From assembly GCF_020215705.1 (NCBI RefSeq), contig NZ_JAIWNB010000013.1, positions 124,001 through 188,000 on the forward strand: a DNA stretch of 64,000 bases, in the 5' to 3' direction. The notes under the pieces were generated by a model. That model ran no database searches and was not told where the DNA came from. It saw only the letters and a list, made by a program, of their open reading frames with translations. The first letter of the stretch is position 1, and each line of letters starts with the position of its first letter. This DNA is from Nonomuraea aurantiaca. Lineage in GTDB: Bacteria > Actinomycetota > Actinomycetes > Streptosporangiales > Streptosporangiaceae. Below are positions 16,958-23,958 of this stretch, in pieces. Made by a program: the position numbers and the translations under genes.

Positions 16958-19075
16958 CTAACGTGTGGGCTGGAGGACGACCTGGTCGCTGGCGGTCAGC
17001 GGAGGCAGGTCGGTGCCGCCGGGGTCGGTGTAGCCGGCCACGAAGACGCCGGTGAGGTGGTCGGTCTCCGGATCGTGTCCGCTCGGCAAGGTGGTCTGGA
17101 TGGAGCCCGTGCAGCCGCGGGCCGTGGTCTGCGGGTGTCCGTGGTCGTCGTGGCCGAGGATGTAGTCCACGGTCACCTTGGCGCAGTCCACCGGCTGGTC
17201 GTCGGTGACCCGCACCTCGAACTCGACGACGTCGCCGAAGTGGAAAGCCTGCCCTTCGGCGGGCCGGACCAGCTCCACGACCGGCGCGGCGTTGCCGACC
17301 ACGATCCGCACCGACGTCGCCGCGGACATGCCGGCGGTGTCGGTGACCCTGAGCGTGGCGTTGTAGAGACCGTTCTTCTGGTAGGTGTACGACGCCTCGG
17401 GGCTGCGGGAGTCGACCTTGCCGTCGGCGTCGAAGTCCCAGGCGTAGCGGAGCCTGTCGCCGTCGGGGTCGGTCGTACCGGCGCTGGTGAAGCGGACGGT
17501 CAGGGGCGCGTGGCCGTCGGTCGGCGTGGCCGCGGCGGCCGGGACGGGCGTGTGGTTGCCGGTCCAGCCGATGTAGTCGTAGCGCGAGAGCTGGGCGTCC
17601 GGGTTCTCCTGGAAGTAGCCGTCGCCGTATTCGAGCACGTAGAGCGCGCCATCGGGGCCGAACTCCATGTCCATCGGGTTGTCGAAGACGAACGAGGGCA
17701 GCACGTCCTCGATCCGCCCGTCACGGTGGAACGCCTTGACGTAGTCGCGGGTCCACTCGTAGAAGAGCGGAACGCCGTCGAAGTACTTCGGCCACCCCAC
17801 GGCGTTCCGGCCGCGCGTGTTACGCGGGTCGAAGTGGTAGGCCGGACCGGCCATCGGCCCGATGCCGCCGGTGCCTAACTGAGGGAACTCCGGTGAAACC
17901 CCGTAGGAGTACCACACGTTCGGCTGCGTCACCGGGGGCAGCGCGCGCAGGCCGGTGTTGTGCGGCGACTCGTTGACCGGCGCCGCGCAGTCGAACGCCG
18001 CGCCTGACGTGCCGGTCGCGAAGTCGTAGTCGACGTACGGGAGCCGCGCCGTCGCGCAGTACGGCCAGCCGTAGTTGCCGGCCTTGCGGATCACCGTCCA
18101 TTTGCCGGTCCCCGCCGGGCCGCGCTGGGGATCGGCCTCCCGCGCGTCGGGCGAGTAGTCGGCGACGTAGAGCTCGCCCGTGGACCGGTTGACCTCGATG
18201 CGGAAGGGATTGCGCAGGCCCATCGCGTAGATCTCCGGCCGGGTGCGCGCCGTGCCGGGCGGGAAGAGGTTGCCGCGCGGAATCGTGTAGGACCCGTCGG
18301 CGCGGACCTTGATGCGCAGGACCTTGCCGCGCAGGTCGTTGGTGTTGCCGGCGCTGCGCTGGGCGTCGAACGCGGGGTTGCGGTCGGGCCGCTCGTCGAT
18401 GGGGTTGTAGCCGTCGGAGGAGAAGGGGTTCGTGTCGTCGCCGGTGGACAGGTAGAGGTTGCCGTCGCCGTCGAAGACGATGTCCCCGCCGACGTGGCAG
18501 CAGATGCCGCGGTTCACCGGCACGTCGAGGATGCGCTGCTCGGTACGGAGGTCGATCGTGGCGCCGGTGAAGCGGAAGCGGGACAGCCGGATCAGCCCGT
18601 TGAACGGCGCGAAGTCCGCCGGTGTGCCGGTGACCGGGGCGTCGCCCTCGTTGAAGTCCGGCGTCGCCGGGTCGTCGATGGGGGTGTTGAGCGGCGGGGA
18701 GTAGTAGAGGTAGACCCAGTCGTCCGCCTTGGAGCCCTTGCCGAAGCCGGGGCTGAGGGCGATGCTCTGCAAGCCCTCCTCGTCGTGCCGGTAGACGTCG
18801 AGCTTGGCGGCCTGCGTGTTGAGACCGGTCTTCGGATCGTGCAACCACACCACCCCGGGCCGGGTGGTGTGCAGGACCCGCGAATCCGGTAACACCGCCA
18901 GGTCCATGGGCTCGCCCGGATCGTCGTTCAGCGTCACCTTCTGGAACTGGTCGTCGGGCGGCGGAGCCGCGACGGTCCCGCCGGCGTTCGTGCTGACGGT
19001 CCCGGTGGCGTTGGCGGCGGCCGGCATGAGGATCGCCGCAGCGGTCAGGGCGGCGATTGCGGTTCTCGTTCTCAT
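16958..19075 (-). CDS. secreted PQQ-dependent sugar dehydrogenase-like protein with PKD domain
   Basis: 705 residues. A Sec signal (MRTRTAIAALTAAAILMPAAANA) precedes a beta-propeller of the soluble glucose/sorbosone dehydrogenase type: MDLAVLPDSRVLHTTRPG, EEGLQSIALSPGF, CCHVGGDIVFDGDGNLYLSTGD in pieces, LRGKVLRIKV, YAMGLRNPFRIEV and GNYGWPYC. About residues 515-600 form a PKD domain (PLTVRFTSAGTTDPDGDRLRY, YAWDFDADGKVDS), followed by a 100-residue Ig-like end (VVELVRPAEGQAFHFGDVVEF). This architecture is common in actinobacterial secreted oxidoreductases. It probably oxidises an aldose or similar alcohol outside the cell using PQQ and feeds the downstream TIM-barrel protein's pathway. Confidence 0.9.
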   Translation of the reverse strand: MRTRTAIAALTAAAILMPAAANATGTVSTNAGGTVAAPPPDDQFQKVTLNDDPGEPMDLAVLPDSRVLHTTRPGVVWLHDPKTGLNTQAAKLDVYRHDEEGLQSIALSPGFGKGSKADDWVYLYYSPPLNTPIDDPATPDFNEGDAPVTGTPADFAPFNGLIRLSRFRFTGATIDLRTEQRILDVPVNRGICCHVGGDIVFDGDGNLYLSTGDDTNPFSSDGYNPIDERPDRNPAFDAQRSAGNTNDLRGKVLRIKVRADGSYTIPRGNLFPPGTARTRPEIYAMGLRNPFRIEVNRSTGELYVADYSPDAREADPQRGPAGTGKWTVIRKAGNYGWPYCATARLPYVDYDFATGTSGAAFDCAAPVNESPHNTGLRALPPVTQPNVWYSYGVSPEFPQLGTGGIGPMAGPAYHFDPRNTRGRNAVGWPKYFDGVPLFYEWTRDYVKAFHRDGRIEDVLPSFVFDNPMDMEFGPDGALYVLEYGDGYFQENPDAQLSRYDYIGWTGNHTPVPAAAATPTDGHAPLTVRFTSAGTTDPDGDRLRYAWDFDADGKVDSRSPEASYTYQKNGLYNATLRVTDTAGMSAATSVRIVVGNAAPVVELVRPAEGQAFHFGDVVEFEVRVTDDQPVDCAKVTVDYILGHDDHGHPQTTARGCTGSIQTTLPSGHDPETDHLTGVFVAGYTDPGGTDLPPLTASDQVVLQPTR

Positions 19076-19219
19076 GCCTCTCCCTTCGGTCTGCTCAGGG
19101 GGATAAGAGAGGGCAAATTAACGTGAATGTAACCCGGCTTACGCCGATAGAGGAGGGCCTAATTACGCACGATCAAACAGCTTTCGCTTCAGATCGGACT
19201 AAGTACCGCGCGCCGCTGG

Positions 19220-19252
19220 ACCGTTCAGGCGAGAACGCCCTGCCTGAACGGT
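19220..19252 (-). terminator. hairpin downstream of the TetR gene
   Basis: ACCGTTCAGGC (19220-19230) and GCCTGAACGGT (19242-19252) form a perfect 11-bp stem with an 11-base loop; allowing one bulge, the stem extends to about 16 bp (CGCTG outside). It starts six bases beyond the TetR stop codon, on the 3' side. There is no long U tract, which is common for actinobacterial terminators. An operator role for the dehydrogenase gene starting at 19075 is the alternative. Confidence 0.6.
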
Positions 19253-19258
19253 CAGCGG

Positions 19259-19906
19259 TTACGAGCGGGGGGTGACCGGCGCCAGCCACAGACCGACGAT
19301 CGCGTCGATCAGCCCGGTCGCGGCGTCGTGCCAGCTGGACCGGGGTGTGGGGATGCCTTCGGCGAGTGCGCGCTCGCGCTCGGCGATCATGTGCACCATC
19401 AGCTGACGCGCCATGTCGCCGCGTTCGAGGCGTACCTCCAGCGGCAGGTCGGGAAGACACCGGTTGAGCCCGTCGATCGCCTGGCCCAGGGACGGCGAGC
19501 TGATCGTCTCCTCGATCATGATCTCGCGCAGTGCGGGGTCGGTCATCACCTGCGCGCTGAACCGGGCGAACCAGGTGGGGTTCCCCAAAGCACCCAGGTG
19601 CTCGGTGATCGGGCGCAACAGGCAGCCAACCCAATCTCGCGCGTCCGTGGAGCCGGCCGTCTCGGCCAGCATGCGCAGGCGCAGCCGCTCCATCGGCTCG
19701 GTGTGCTTGCGCACGATGGCGCGTACGAGATCCGCCTTGGTGCCGAAGTGGTAGCCGACCGCCGCCGTGTTGCCCTGTCCGGCGGCCTCGCTGACCTGGC
19801 GGTTGGACACGGCGAAGACCCCGTGCTCGGCGAACAGCCGCTCCGCCGCCGTCAGGATCTGCTCTCGCGTCGCGCTCACGCGTTCGGCCCGGGCGGTCCT
19901 CTCCAT
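19259..19906 (-). CDS. TetR-family transcriptional regulator
   Basis: 215 residues. The N-terminal HTH is standard: TREQILTAAERLFAEHGVFAVSNRQVSEAAGQGNTAAVGYHFGTKADLVRAIV (pieces). The C-terminal ligand domain is all-helical, with VGCLLRPITEHLGALGNPTWFARFSAQVM reminiscent of regulators of MFS efflux or P450 genes. Its start lies four bases after the stop of a short relic frame, and the region upstream faces a decayed MFS efflux gene at 20131, so it probably once repressed that transporter. Confidence 0.88.
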   Translation of the reverse strand: MERTARAERVSATREQILTAAERLFAEHGVFAVSNRQVSEAAGQGNTAAVGYHFGTKADLVRAIVRKHTEPMERLRLRMLAETAGSTDARDWVGCLLRPITEHLGALGNPTWFARFSAQVMTDPALREIMIEETISSPSLGQAIDGLNRCLPDLPLEVRLERGDMARQLMVHMIAERERALAEGIPTPRSSWHDAATGLIDAIVGLWLAPVTPRS

Positions 19907-19910
19907 CAGG

Positions 19911-20004
19911 TCACCACCGTACCGGAAGCTCGCTCAGTCCGCCGACGACCAGTCCCTCGACCCGGCGCAGCCCCTCGGTCGTGACCGTGCAGGCTCTGGC
20001 TCAC
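19911..20004 (-). pseudogene. tiny relic upstream of the TetR gene, possibly cytochrome P450
   Basis: A GTG at 20004 with a GAGGAGG site upstream opens VSQSL, then runs into a non-coding-looking frame. One frame over, 29 codons ending at TGA 19913-19911 read ARACTVTTEGLRRVEGL and then VVGGLSELPVRW, which resembles the last residues of actinobacterial cytochromes P450. The start and end of a gene thus seem to be joined with nearly everything between them missing. The resemblance is short and unproven. Confidence 0.3.
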
Positions 20005-20060
20005 CGTCCGTCCTCCTCGAATTCGGCCCTCGGTACGCGGCCAGTCAACCGGCCCTGCTA

Positions 20061-20086
20061 ATTTAAGTCAAACAGTTGATTTAAGT
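20061..20086. promoter_or_regulatory. candidate TetR operator in the divergent region
   Basis: ATTTAAGT is repeated at 20061-20068 and 20079-20086, and TCAA-ACAG-TTGA (20068-20079) forms a small palindrome between them. This AT-rich island lies between the TetR transcription unit (minus) and the MFS remnant (plus, start 20131), the usual place for a TetR operator. Confidence 0.45.
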
Positions 20087-20130
20087 TGTGGCCGGATCTC
20101 ATGTCCGGCCGCTCGGACGGAGACCTTTCC

Positions 20131-20469
20131 ATGCGCCATGCAAAAGCTCAGCCCTTCGAGGCCGAGCCGCCCGGCCCGCCGCGGACCAATGCCGTCGTGG
20201 TGGTGCTGGCCTTCGCCGGGATCGTGGTCGCGCTCATGCAGATCTCCAGCGCCGTCTCGGGCGCCATCCTGGCCCAGCTGAACATGTCCCTCGGCCCCGT
20301 GACCGTGCCCTCCCAGAACGGCTTCCGCGTCGTCCTGGCCCTCGGCGCCGGCATGGCCCTCATCGCCCTGGTGATCATGTCCTTCATCCCCGGCCGACGC
20401 CCGGCCGCCTCCGCCGGGACGACGCGCACCGCCGTCCCCGCGCACGCCAAGGAGCCTTCCGCGGGCTGA
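20131..20469 (+). pseudogene. DHA2-type MFS exporter reduced by a large in-frame internal deletion
   Basis: ATG 20131 starts a 112-codon frame. The first 40 residues (RTNAVVVVLAFAGIVVALMQ) are the N-terminus and first helix of a 14-helix drug exporter. The frame then jumps at about 20240 to ISSAVSGAILAQLNMSLGP, VTVPSQNGFRVVLALGAG and ALIALVIMSFIPGRRP, the last two helices and tail of the same family. Around 370 residues that normally lie between are gone, with the frame preserved. The product would be a three-helix membrane peptide; transport is not expected. The divergent TetR gene supports former efflux function. Confidence 0.75.
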
Positions 20470-20515
20470 CCCCCTCCTGCGGCCCTTTCACTCCGGCGGC
20501 CCTGCGGGGAGGCCG

Positions 20516-20612
20516 CCACGCGAGCTGAGTAGCGGCCTGCTCCAAGCCGGCCACGCGGCTTGAGTAGACACCCGTTCAAGCCACCACGCGAGTTGAGTAG
20601 AGGCCTACTCAT
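20516..20612. repeat. three direct repeats with GAGTAG/CTACTC dyads upstream of the PASTA gene
   Basis: CCACGCG(A/G) followed by (C/T)TGAGTAG begins at 20516, 20551 and 20584 (spacing 35 and 33). Each unit carries a dyad: the third is TGAGTAG-AGGC-CTACTCA (perfect 7-bp arms), the first GAGTAG-CGGC-CTGCTC (one mismatch), the second CTTGA...TCAAG. The array ends 54 bases before the PASTA gene start, with no other gene between, so it is probably a multi-site operator. Confidence 0.65.
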
Positions 20613-20666
20613 GACCCGGCCGGGTTGCGCGCCTAGCGTCAGAACCCTGATGCCGGGGAGGTGGCG

Positions 20667-21848
20667 ATGCGCCGGTACGGCCTGGTGGCCTACGTATTTG
20701 CGGCGAGCATGATGGCGCTGATGGCCGCGTGCGTGATCGGGCTGAGCCCGGCGACGGCCGGGGCGGCGGGGGGAACAGCGCCGACGACATCCGGGGCAGC
20801 GGGGGCGCTGAGGGCAGGAGCGGCGAGGGCGGCGGAGCCGACGGCCGGGGCAACGGAGGTGGCGGGGCCGACGGCCGAACCGTCCTGCCCGACGCTGTCC
20901 GAATGGAACAGCGAGACGCATGACGGCACCCACCCGGGGCCGGTGCCGAACGTCATGGGGATGACCCGGGACAGCGCGGTCGCCGCGCTGGCCCAGGGCG
21001 GCTTCGACACGGAGTCCACGCCGTCCGACGCGGCGGGCGACTGGACGGTCACCGACCAGACCCCCACCAGCGAGGAGCTCGCGAACTGCGGCTCCACCGT
21101 CACCATCGACCTCCAGGCGCCGACCGTGGAGGTCCCGGACGTCGTGGGCGACCAGCAGGACGTGGCGGAGAAGAAGATCCGCGACAAGGGACTCGTCCCG
21201 TCGGTGGCCGAGGGAGACGGGACGGCCGTGGTGGACACCCAGGATCCCGCCGCCGGCACGCAGGTGCCGCACGGCAGCACCGTGACACTGACCCTGCGTC
21301 CCCCCGCGCCGACGTCCCCAACGCCTGACGACCGCGTCGAGGTCCCCGACCTGGACGGGCTCAGCGCGAGCGCGGCGAGGAGGCGGCTCCAGGGACAGGG
21401 GCTCACCCTCGTCGTCGGCAGCGGGGACTCGGGCCGCGTGAGTGAGCAGGATCCGGCCGCCGGCAGCATCGTCGACCGCGGCAGCTCCGTCACCGTCACG
21501 CTGACACCGGGACCCACACCGACCGACCCCGCGAGCCCGGACGTCACCCCCACCGATACCGACGAGTCGCCGCAGGTCAGCGACATCGACCCGGAGAAGG
21601 CCGGCTCGTCGGGCACGCCGCTGCCCGGCTTGCTGGTCGCCGCGCTCCTGGCGGCGGCCGTAGTGGTCTGGGCGCTGCGCCGTGCCCGCCGCGGCCGGCG
21701 GACGTCCGCGACGCCCTCCGTGGTCTGCGTCCCGTACGCCGACCTCTCGCCGAGCTTGCATATCCGCGAGTTCGCGCCCTCGCTCAGCCTCGACTTCGTC
21801 TGCCACCACGACCAGGGCCGGCAGGAGATCAGGGAGATCCTACGGTGA
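20667..21848 (+). CDS. membrane-anchored protein with three PASTA domains
   Basis: ATG 20667 is preceded by GGGGAGG. The protein has an N-terminal signal or anchor (VAYVFAASMMALMAACVIGL, with at best a weak lipobox at MAAC), an Ala/Gly/Thr-rich stretch and three PASTA units at about residues 92-150, 152-212 and 222-285 (signatures VPNVMGMTRDSAVAAL, VPDVVGDQQDVAEKKI, VPDLDGLSASAARRRL, each ending in GSTVT or similar). After a Thr/Pro/Asp linker come one membrane helix (LLVAALLAAAVVVWAL), an Arg-rich stop and a 60-residue tail. PASTA domains usually bind peptidoglycan in Ser/Thr kinases and PBPs, but neither kinase nor transpeptidase is fused here. The stop overlaps the next gene's GTG by 4 bases, so the two products likely work together. 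Confidence 0.88.
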   Translation: MRRYGLVAYVFAASMMALMAACVIGLSPATAGAAGGTAPTTSGAAGALRAGAARAAEPTAGATEVAGPTAEPSCPTLSEWNSETHDGTHPGPVPNVMGMTRDSAVAALAQGGFDTESTPSDAAGDWTVTDQTPTSEELANCGSTVTIDLQAPTVEVPDVVGDQQDVAEKKIRDKGLVPSVAEGDGTAVVDTQDPAAGTQVPHGSTVTLTLRPPAPTSPTPDDRVEVPDLDGLSASAARRRLQGQGLTLVVGSGDSGRVSEQDPAAGSIVDRGSSVTVTLTPGPTPTDPASPDVTPTDTDESPQVSDIDPEKAGSSGTPLPGLLVAALLAAAVVVWALRRARRGRRTSATPSVVCVPYADLSPSLHIREFAPSLSLDFVCHHDQGRQEIREILR

Positions 21849-22444
21849 CCGTTACCTTAATCACCCAGCCCAGCACCGCCGACCTGCTGCTCTACGCCGA
21901 CCCGAAACAGGCGGCCCAGGAGCTGGCGCGGGCCGTGGACGCCCGCCGGGTGCTCGATGAGATCACCCGGCAGGTCCAGGCGCCGCCCGGCGAGCTGGCG
22001 CGCAGGGCCGCGGATGCGGGCGCCGATCTGCTCGGCGGCATCGACGTAGGGTCGGTGCTGCTGGGCGGCTGGGCGAAGTACCGCGGCCTGCGCGCCGCAG
22101 CCCGCAGGACCTTGGACAACCCGGGTACGGGACAGGTCGTGCCGCTGGCCGAGCATGAGGTCGTCTCCCACCACGAGCCCTATGTCGAGGTACAGGTCAA
22201 CGGCCGGCCGGTGGGCCGGGTGACCTTCGGCGTAGACCTCATTCTGCATCTCACGATGGTGCAGGCCAGGGTCCGCGGCGGCCGGCTGATGGGCCTGACC
22301 GGGGGCGACTGCACGGCCGCCATCGCCTGCAAGATCCAGGGCGTCGAGGTGGCCAGGAAGGAGTTCGTGGTGGTCACGTTGCCGATCAACCGCGATTTCG
22401 GGACGGGCTTCGCCCTGCTGCCGGAGGCACGGACGGCAAGCTGA
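21845..22444 (+). CDS. hypothetical protein coupled to the PASTA protein
   Basis: 199 residues from GTG 21845 (GTGA overlap with the PASTA gene). Predicted soluble: a helical N-terminal part (PKQAAQELARAVDARRVLDEITRQVQ), a Gly-rich middle (DLLGGIDVGSVLLGGWAKYRGLRAAA), then beta-rich sequence (HEPYVEVQVNGRPVGRVTFGVDL, LHLTMVQARVRGGRLMGL, GDCTAAIACKIQGVEVARKEFVV). No signal peptide, so it likely sits on the cytoplasmic side, perhaps bound to the tail of the PASTA protein. I do not recognise a named family. The coupled arrangement is the main clue to function. Confidence 0.7.
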   Translation: MTVTLITQPSTADLLLYADPKQAAQELARAVDARRVLDEITRQVQAPPGELARRAADAGADLLGGIDVGSVLLGGWAKYRGLRAAARRTLDNPGTGQVVPLAEHEVVSHHEPYVEVQVNGRPVGRVTFGVDLILHLTMVQARVRGGRLMGLTGGDCTAAIACKIQGVEVARKEFVVVTLPINRDFGTGFALLPEARTAS

Positions 22445-22520
22445 CGTGCTGGCTCACGGCCGGCCGACGTGCCAGATGACGGCCGGCTGACGTGCCCGCG
22501 CGGAGGGCCAGCTGACGTGC
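22440..22520. repeat. four GCTGACGTGC repeats with 23-bp period
   Basis: GCTGACGTGC or GCCGACGTGC begins at 22440, 22463, 22486 and 22511 (steps 23, 23, 25). The first copy contains the stop codon of the upstream gene, the last lies just 3' of the convergent HxlR gene. The intervening sequence (CGGCCG, CAGATGACGG) is also partly repeated. It looks like tandem duplication of the gene end; no function is evident. Confidence 0.65.
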
Positions 22521-22530
22521 CGGCGCGTCT

Positions 22531-22902
22531 CTAACGGCCCTGGTAGCCCTCGCGGGCGGTCACGACGTCGGGCATCCGGTCCTCCAGCCAGGCGATGAGG
22601 GGGATCAGTCGCTCGGCGGCCTCGCGACCCAGCGAGGTGAGGCTGTATTCGACCCGGGGCGGAATCGTGTGCTCGGCCACGCGCAGCACCATGCCGTCGC
22701 GTTCCAGGGTCTGGAGGGTCTGGGACAGCATCTTCTCGCTCACCCCGTCGACGCGGCGGCGCAGCGCGTTGAAGCGGTAGGGCCCCTCGTAGAGAGCCAC
22801 CAGCGCCAGGATCGCCCAGCGGCCGGTGATCGTCTCCAGCACCGTGCGGGAGGTGCACTTGCGCGAGAAGACGTCGGCCACCAGGTTCTCGAACTCCTCC
22901 AT
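22531..22902 (-). CDS. HxlR-family transcriptional regulator
   Basis: 123 residues, a minimal HxlR winged-helix protein. The conserved Cys (SRKCTSRTVLETITGRW, residue ~16), the ALVALYEGPYRFNALRRRV helix, the recognition region GVSEKMLSQTLQTLERDG and the wing (PPRVEYSLTSLGREAAERL) are all present. Divergent from the QorB-like gene with 69 bases between starts, the same layout as the E. coli ytfH/ytfG pair. HxlR proteins of this type sense quinones, diamide or aldehydes through the N-terminal Cys and repress a neighbouring oxidoreductase; this is inferred here from context. Confidence 0.92.
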   Translation of the reverse strand: MEEFENLVADVFSRKCTSRTVLETITGRWAILALVALYEGPYRFNALRRRVDGVSEKMLSQTLQTLERDGMVLRVAEHTIPPRVEYSLTSLGREAAERLIPLIAWLEDRMPDVVTAREGYQGR

Positions 22903-22917
22903 GCGTGCTAGCTTAAC

Positions 22918-22940
22918 AGTGCTTTCCGATAGAAAGTACT
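22918..22940. promoter_or_regulatory. operator candidate between HxlR and QorB-like genes
   Basis: AGTGCTTTC (22918-22926) and GAAAGTACT (22932-22940) form an inverted repeat with 8 of 9 matching pairs and a 5-base centre. It sits between the two divergent starts (22902 and 22972), where an HxlR dimer would repress both. A second TAGTTCGTACTGA stretch follows at about 22948. Confidence 0.6.
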
Positions 22941-22971
22941 AACCGCTAGTTCGTACTGAGAGGGAGAAATC

Positions 22972-23808
22972 ATGATCGTGGTAACCGGAGCCAGCGGGCA
23001 CCTGGGCCGACTGGTGGTCGAGGAGCTCAAGAAGCGGATCCCCGCCGAGCAGATCGTCGCGGCCGCGCGTACCCCGGAGAAGGCCGCGGATCTCGGCGTC
23101 GAGGTCCGCGAAGCCTCCTATGACCGGCCCGAGACCCTCAAGAGCGCCTTCGCGGGCGCCACCAAGGTGCTGCTCATCTCCGGCATCGAGGCCAACCGGC
23201 TCCAGCAGCACTCGGCGGTCGTCGACGCGGCCAAGGAGGCCGGAGCCACGCTCACCTACACCAGCGCGCCCAAGGCCGACACCACCGAGGCCGGCCTCGC
23301 CGCCGACCACAAGGCGACCGAGGACCACATCAAGGCGTCCGGCGTGACGTACACGCTCTTGCGCAACAACTGGTACCACGAGAACTACGAGCAGGCGATC
23401 ACGACCGCTCCCCAGCTCGGCGCGGTTTACGGCGCCGCCGGCGACGGCCGGATCGCCTCCGCCTCGCGCGCGGACTACGCCGCCGCCACGGCCGCCGTGC
23501 TGGCCGGAGAGGGCCACGAGGGCAAGGTCTACGAGCTCGGCGGCGACACCGCCTGGACGCTCGCCGACCTGGCCGCCGAGATCTCCAAGGTCACCGGCAA
23601 CGAGGTCGCCTACCAGAACCTGCCGAAGGACGAGTACGCGGGCGTCCTGGCCGGCGCCGGTCTTCCGGCTCCGTTCGCGGCGCTCATGGCCGATGTGGAC
23701 GTCAACATCTCCCGTGGCTGGCTCGCCGACACCCCCGGCACGCTGAGCGAGCTCAGCGGCCGGCCGACCCAGCCGGTCGGCGAGTATGTCCGCTCCCTGC
23801 TCGGCTAG
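22972..23808 (+). CDS. NAD(P)H:quinone oxidoreductase QorB-like (NmrA-type SDR)
   Basis: 278 residues. MIVVTGASGHLGRLVVEEL is the atypical-SDR cofactor motif (GASGxLG). Further family marks are the AAARTPEKAADLGVEVREASYD segment, KVLLISGIEANRLQQH, and YTLLRNNWYHENY, all close to E. coli QorB (YtfG). The protein lacks the catalytic YxxxK of classical SDRs, as expected for this group. It is thought to reduce quinones or other electrophiles with NADPH. AGAGGGAG before the ATG is a good ribosome-binding site. Probably controlled by the divergent HxlR regulator. Confidence 0.92.
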   Translation: MIVVTGASGHLGRLVVEELKKRIPAEQIVAAARTPEKAADLGVEVREASYDRPETLKSAFAGATKVLLISGIEANRLQQHSAVVDAAKEAGATLTYTSAPKADTTEAGLAADHKATEDHIKASGVTYTLLRNNWYHENYEQAITTAPQLGAVYGAAGDGRIASASRADYAAATAAVLAGEGHEGKVYELGGDTAWTLADLAAEISKVTGNEVAYQNLPKDEYAGVLAGAGLPAPFAALMADVDVNISRGWLADTPGTLSELSGRPTQPVGEYVRSLLG

Positions 23809-23854
23809 GAGCTGTCTCTCAGATCTGCTGACGAGCCGCCGCGCCACCCCGCCA

Positions 23855-23883
23855 AGGGCCGCCCGTACGATCGGGGCGGCCCT
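23855..23883. terminator. bidirectional terminator hairpin
   Basis: AGGGCCGCCC (23855-23864) and GGGCGGCCCT (23874-23883) are a perfect 10-bp inverted repeat around a 9-base loop, between the convergent QorB-like and carboxylesterase genes. No U tract is present; the stem is very GC-rich and could act on both strands. Confidence 0.75.
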
Positions 23884-23958
23884 CAGGACCGGATCATCGG
23901 CTCGGTCGCCGCGGCACTTTCGCCGTCCTGTCTCCGCCCTGGTCCGACGGGCGAAAGA

